Source: JBGRQB01 sp041725875
GTDB lineage: Bacteria > Bacteroidota > Ignavibacteria > Ignavibacteriales > Melioribacteraceae
Direction: 5' to 3'
Assembly (NCBI GenBank): GCA_041725875.1
Contig: JBGRQB010000020.1
Coordinates: forward strand, 1 to 36,828
Length of the DNA: 36,828 nt
Position numbers and translations under genes: made by a program. Under the pieces are notes generated by a model. The model was not told the DNA's origin. It did not search any database and was given only the letters and a program-made list of their open reading frames with translations. This document shows, piece by piece, positions 33,536-36,828 of the stretch (the stretch's first letter is position 1; each line of letters opens with the position of its first letter).

Positions 33536-34807
33536 TTAGTTGTTTGATGCTTCAGCTACTTGTTCTTTCTTTTTACCTTTTTTTCTTTTTTCCTGAACAA
33601 CTACTCTTTTACCATCTTCAAGCTCTTTTGATAAAGCTCTGTAAGGACCACTTACCACTTTTTCATTTTCTTCAAGACCGGAAATGATTTCATAATAATC
33701 ATCATCACTGATGCCGGTTTTTACTTCTTTCATTTTAACTTTTTTATCAACTACAACGAAAACAACTTCTTTAGGTTTTCTTTTGCTTGCAGGAGTATTT
33801 TCATCATATTCACTTTCATCCATTCTTGCTGTTACACTCTGGATAGGAACTGAAAAAACGTTTTCTCTTGTAGCTGTTTTGATGTCTGCATCGCAGGACA
33901 TTCCGGGTCTGATTCTCTCATGTTTGTCAACAAGTAAAATTCTAACCTCAAAGTTTACAACTTCGTCCTGTGTTCCCAAACCTCTTGATTTGGCACTGTT
34001 ACCTATCTGAGTAACCTTACCGTTAAATTTCATATCTTTGAAAGCATCTATTTCAATTATAGCTTCCTGACCATCTCTTATTAAAACAACGTCATTTTCA
34101 TCAACATCAACTCTTGCTTCCATTTTGTCAAGATCTGCAACAGTCATGATATGAGTACCCTGGTTAAAGGAACTACCAAGCACCCTTTCACTTAATTCAA
34201 CATTTAGCTGAGTAATGGTTCCGGAAATAGGTGAATAAATAGCTGTTTTAGCAAGATCTGCCTGAGCTTCGCTATAACTTGCTTTGGCCTGTTCTACTGC
34301 TGCTTTTTGGGCTGCAACACGACCCTTACTTTCTGCCAGTGAAGCTTTTGCAATTTCAAGTTCTTTATCACTTGCAAGTTTTTTTGCATATAATCCACTT
34401 ACGCGTTTGAATTCAGATTCAATTCTTTCAAGTGTTGCTTCATTTATAGTCAAATTAGATTTTGCTGAATTTAGACTTTCTTTTGCTCTGTTACGACGGG
34501 CAACATACAGATCAGGCTTTACTCTGATAAGTAAATCTCCCTTTTCAACTTTTTGACCTTCAATTACAGGAAGTTCTACAATTTCACCTGCAACTTCAGG
34601 TCTTAAAACAACCTGATTAACCGGATAAATTTTCCCCGTAGAATTTACTAACTGAGTAAGAGTACGTTTTTTTACATTCTCAATTTTAACTTCAGTAAAG
34701 TTTTCTTTTGAACTGGCGACGACAACCAGAACAATAATTGCAACTATCAACAAGCCTAAAACTGAAAATATAATTTTCTTCTTTGATCCTTTTTTGGCCT
34801 TTGCCAT
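33536..34807 (-). CDS. MacA/HlyD-type periplasmic adaptor protein
   Basis: 423 residues. A single N-terminal membrane anchor (about 10-32, KIIFSVLGLLIVAIIVLVVV). A barrel-sandwich lipoyl-like domain follows (VLRPEVAGEIVELPVIEGQKVEKGDLL). The helical hairpin at about 100-190 is rich in Ala, Lys and Glu (LERIESEFKRVSGLYAKK). The second half of the lipoyl domain is YSPISGTITQLNVELSERV, then a beta-barrel and a membrane-proximal domain. The Lys-rich C-terminus KRKKGKKKEQV is unusual. It links the inner-membrane permeases to the TolC-like channel. The AAGGAG site before the ATG is strong. Confidence 0.94.
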   Translation of the reverse strand: MAKAKKGSKKKIIFSVLGLLIVAIIVLVVVASSKENFTEVKIENVKKRTLTQLVNSTGKIYPVNQVVLRPEVAGEIVELPVIEGQKVEKGDLLIRVKPDLYVARRNRAKESLNSAKSNLTINEATLERIESEFKRVSGLYAKKLASDKELEIAKASLAESKGRVAAQKAAVEQAKASYSEAQADLAKTAIYSPISGTITQLNVELSERVLGSSFNQGTHIMTVADLDKMEARVDVDENDVVLIRDGQEAIIEIDAFKDMKFNGKVTQIGNSAKSRGLGTQDEVVNFEVRILLVDKHERIRPGMSCDADIKTATRENVFSVPIQSVTARMDESEYDENTPASKRKPKEVVFVVVDKKVKMKEVKTGISDDDYYEIISGLEENEKVVSGPYRALSKELEDGKRVVVQEKRKKGKKKEQVAEASNN

Positions 34808-34859
34808 AAATAATCTCCTTAAACTATTTATCCTTTATTTAGTCGTGTGTCGGCTTAAA

Positions 34860-36164
34860 CTATTTTTCGTATTTGCTGAACTCTAATTCCCCTAGATGTT
34901 TTCTCAGCAAATCTCTGTTTGTAAGAAATTCATACATTGCATCAATTCTGTCGCTCTGTGCCTGAATGAAATCTTTATCAGCCTGTAAAACTTCAATAAT
35001 GGTTCCTGACCCAAGATTATATCTTTCATTATTGATTTTTTTATTTTCTTCGGCTGAAGTTACTTTTTTGTTGGCAACATCAAGCTGCTTTTTAGAAGCT
35101 AACAAATCAAGATAACCTTGTTTAACATCAATTTTGATTTGTCTTTCAAGTGCTGATAAATCTTCTCTTGCGTTGCTTGAAGTAACTTTTGCTTTCTGAA
35201 TAATATTCTCTGTATCCCATCCTGAAAAAATAGGAATAGAAAGAGTAATGCTTCCTGTAAATCCGTACATATCAAACAGATCACCAACTTCTTTACCACT
35301 GGTGCTGTAACTTGCTCTGCCGGAAATAGATGGAATAAGTCCGCTTCTTGCTATTGTAATACCATCTTCGGCACCTTCAAAATCTAATTTTGAAGCTTTA
35401 TAATCAAATCTCTGGAACAATGCTTTTTTAACCTGTTCATTAAGGTTTGCAAACTCACCTTCATAATCAGATGAATGCATATCAGAAGTTTTTTCTGATA
35501 CTTTTTCAAATGTATACTCATTTAATACATCAAGAGCCAGATAGTTAAGTAACGTATTTTTAGAAAATTCATAATTGTTTTGAGCTTTAATTAAAAGAAA
35601 CTCTGCGTTACCTGCCTGAACCTGCTGCTGGTAAACATCTGCTACAGGAACTGAACCAAGTTTATTTTTTTCCTGAATCTGTTCTAAAAACTTCTGGTTA
35701 TATCTTACATTTTCTTCTCTAACTTTAAGAAGTTCTTCCGCTTTTAATACATTATAGTAGTATGCAGTTGTCTGATAAACTATATCCTGCTTTAAATTAT
35801 TTATACTGAATTTTGCAGCATCATAACCTTTTTCCGCTTTGGAAATGCTGGCATAATTTGCAAGTCCGTCAAACAAAGTTACATTGGAAGAAATGGTGGC
35901 ACCAAAACCATCACCACTTTTTGTTCCCTCAGCAGTTTTGTTTTTGCTGTATTCCCAATTTCCACTTGCTGATAAAGTTGGAAGTAAATCGCCCCAGGCA
36001 CTCTTTACATCACTTTTATCTGCTTTGAGATTGTTTTTACTTTTAATTAATTTGGAGTTTCTGTGAAGGGCTATTTTAAGCGCCTTTTCAAGGGTTAATT
36101 TTTCTTGTGCAACTAATAAAGTTGATAATGCTAATAAAATAGAAAATAAAAACACTCTTTTCAT
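34860..36164 (-). CDS. TolC-like outer-membrane efflux protein
   Basis: 434 residues. A signal peptide (1-19, LLVAQE) is followed by the TolC-type repeat of outer-membrane factors: LTLEKALKIALHRNSKLIKSK, SAWGDLLPTLSASGNWEYSK near 56-75, and a second copy around GLIPSISGRASYST. Long coiled-coil helices surround short strands (VTSAEENKKINNERYNLG, VLQADKDFIQAQSDRIDAMYE). It is the exit channel of the tripartite exporter encoded by this operon. It is the promoter-proximal gene and has an AGAGGA ribosome site. Confidence 0.94.
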   Translation of the reverse strand: MKRVFLFSILLALSTLLVAQEKLTLEKALKIALHRNSKLIKSKNNLKADKSDVKSAWGDLLPTLSASGNWEYSKNKTAEGTKSGDGFGATISSNVTLFDGLANYASISKAEKGYDAAKFSINNLKQDIVYQTTAYYYNVLKAEELLKVREENVRYNQKFLEQIQEKNKLGSVPVADVYQQQVQAGNAEFLLIKAQNNYEFSKNTLLNYLALDVLNEYTFEKVSEKTSDMHSSDYEGEFANLNEQVKKALFQRFDYKASKLDFEGAEDGITIARSGLIPSISGRASYSTSGKEVGDLFDMYGFTGSITLSIPIFSGWDTENIIQKAKVTSSNAREDLSALERQIKIDVKQGYLDLLASKKQLDVANKKVTSAEENKKINNERYNLGSGTIIEVLQADKDFIQAQSDRIDAMYEFLTNRDLLRKHLGELEFSKYEK

Positions 36165-36435
36165 TATTTCCTCTGTAATTTTGAATAATTCTTTGTTTTA
36201 TTTGCCATATTTGACGACACCAGTAGTAAAAAAGTTACATATGTCTCCGTTTTTTATTTAAATGTCGAAATTAAACAATATTATTAAAGTATATCGGTTG
36301 ATTTTGACATATTTTTTCAGTCTGGTCAGCCCAAGACGTGAAACTATAAAAGCCTGAAATATAGATAAATAATCAGTGAATCTTAAAAAAAGATGCGTTA
36401 CCTGAGAATAAGTTTTCTTTGTTATCTAAAATAAC

Positions 36436-36505
36436 CGATGGCTAAAGCCATCGACTACAGGGTTTGAAACAAGAATTGTGTGGTAGTCGACGACTTTAAT
36501 CGTCG
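36436..36505. repeat. REPIN-like inverted hairpin pair
   Basis: Two 23-bp units face each other: 36436-36458 (hairpin CGATGGC-TAAA-GCCATCG then ACTAC) and 36483-36505 (GTAGT then hairpin CGACGA...TCGTCG), with a 24-bp spacer. Reverse-complementing the first gives 18 of 23 identities to the second. Several differences are compensatory pair changes that keep the stem (a T-A becomes C-G, a G-C becomes A-T). That indicates selection on the hairpin. The arrangement fits REP/REPIN elements mobilised by RAYT transposases, none of which is in the window. Confidence 0.75.
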
Positions 36506-36531
36506 TGTGTGCTATTTACAACATTACAACG

Positions 36532-36627
36532 CGTGTCATTTCGCAGGAGCGCAGCGACGGAGAAATCTCAACGCGGCATTGCACACAATACCGGAGTGAG
36601 ATCTCTCATTCCATTCGAGATGACACG
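36532..36627. repeat. MITE-like repeat, copy 1
   Basis: About 96 bp bounded by inverted ends CGTGTCATTTCG (36532-36543) and CGAGATGACACG (36616-36627), which match at 11 of 12 positions when one is reverse-complemented. Inside it carries GAAATCTCAA and GAGATCTCTC arms. It shares its plan with the second copy at 36651-36738. No reading frame or transposase is present. Confidence 0.7.
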
Positions 36628-36650
36628 ATTATACAGGGATATATACTATA

Positions 36651-36738
36651 TGTCTTTCCGAACGTAGCTGAGGAAACTCAATGCTAGATTGTGCACGATG
36701 CTAAATTGAGATCCCTCGACTAACGGCTCGGGATGACA
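36651..36738. repeat. MITE-like repeat, copy 2 (diverged)
   Basis: About 88 bp from TGTCTTTCCGA (36651-36661) to TCGGGATGACA (36728-36738), imperfect inverted ends. Internal segments AAACTCAA, TTGTGCAC and TTGAGATCCCTC correspond in order to copy 1 (AAATCTCAA, TTGCACAC, TGAGATCTCTC), so the two are relatives, both oriented the same way. Confidence 0.65.
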
Positions 36739-36828
36739 TAGTGTGCCGTCCGGCATCTTTTTCTGAGCGTAAAGAAAATTGATGAACAGAGGCGTTAAGA
36801 ACAAAAACTGTTTGAAGGCGTGCGAAGC

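Larger units (their letters stand above)
36165..36828. other. 664-bp non-coding end region with repeats
   Basis: No protein gene is credible. Nearest the efflux operon is about 250 bp of A+T-rich DNA that must hold its promoter; I saw no convincing box. From 36436 on it is repeat DNA: a REPIN-like pair and two MITE-like copies listed separately. The last 73 bp contain a short TGCC-GTCC-GGCA hairpin (36744-36755) followed by T's, which could be a weak terminator. Confidence 0.6.

Noticed and set aside
36505..36687. 60-codon plus-strand frame at the right end
   Set aside because: It is made of the MITE-like repeat (reading like SQERSDGEIST), so it is repeat-derived translation and not a gene.
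36739..36828. Start or end of a gene at the right edge
   Set aside because: The minus strand reads open for a stretch but continues directly into the MITE-like repeat and has no domain or ribosome site that I can see.

Overview
The window is A+T-rich chromosomal DNA, most likely from the Ignavibacteria/Bacteroidota-Chlorobi branch or a near relative. The best evidence is two secreted proteins ending in a type IX secretion (T9SS) type A sorting domain with the SQNYPNPFNPST signature. Supporting evidence is DUF6029 and Omp28-type proteins, the clade-II single-chain PurL, and Bacteroidota-style promoter-like TAnnTTTG boxes. No tRNA, rRNA, CRISPR array or intact transposase gene was seen.

Layout. 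(1) 10-3798, minus strand: a five-gene operon whose members match the arsenosugar biosynthesis neighbourhood: a two-domain glycosyltransferase fusion, a DUF547 protein, an AhpD-like peroxidase, the radical SAM enzyme ArsS and a small membrane protein. ArsM is not in the window and may lie off the left edge. (2) 4055-9640, plus strand: a divergent five-gene operon of exported proteins. Three have thioredoxin-fold CxxC sites (CGPC, CDPC, CKPC), one has a CxxxC pair, and the last is a DUF6029 outer-membrane protein. This is the least explained system here. (3) 9681-12264: RNase D and an acetyl-CoA hydrolase/CoA-transferase. (4) 12265-15162: a lone Schlafen/AlbA-type ATP-binding protein between two long non-coding stretches. 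One stretch holds NGCT tetranucleotides phased at 10-11 bp. (5) 15163-18921: purL. (6) 19312-22551: an unrecognised cytoplasmic protein, an M28 peptidase and a PstS-like lipoprotein. (7) 22548-27694, minus strand: a three-gene signalling operon. Its first gene is a multi-sensor histidine kinase with a degraded ATP-binding domain, followed by a REC-HDOD regulator and a REC-histidine kinase. (8) 27815-36164, minus strand: a complete tripartite ABC efflux system (TolC-like, MacA-like, ATPase). It has four FtsX/MacB-type permeases that look like a duplicated two-gene module. (9) 36165-36828: non-coding DNA with a REPIN-like inverted hairpin pair and two diverged MITE-like repeats.

How the genes fit together: regions 1, 2, 7 and 8 are operons with tight spacing or stop/start overlaps. 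Region 1 probably builds a sugar-linked organoarsenical. Region 2 looks like an envelope or surface thiol-redox unit, and it shares a 256-bp intergenic region carrying three CAGGGG sites with region 1. A functional link between the two is speculation. Region 7 is a self-contained phospho-signalling unit. Region 8 is an envelope exporter or mechanotransmission complex of unknown substrate. Assignments come from reading motifs; no database search was run.
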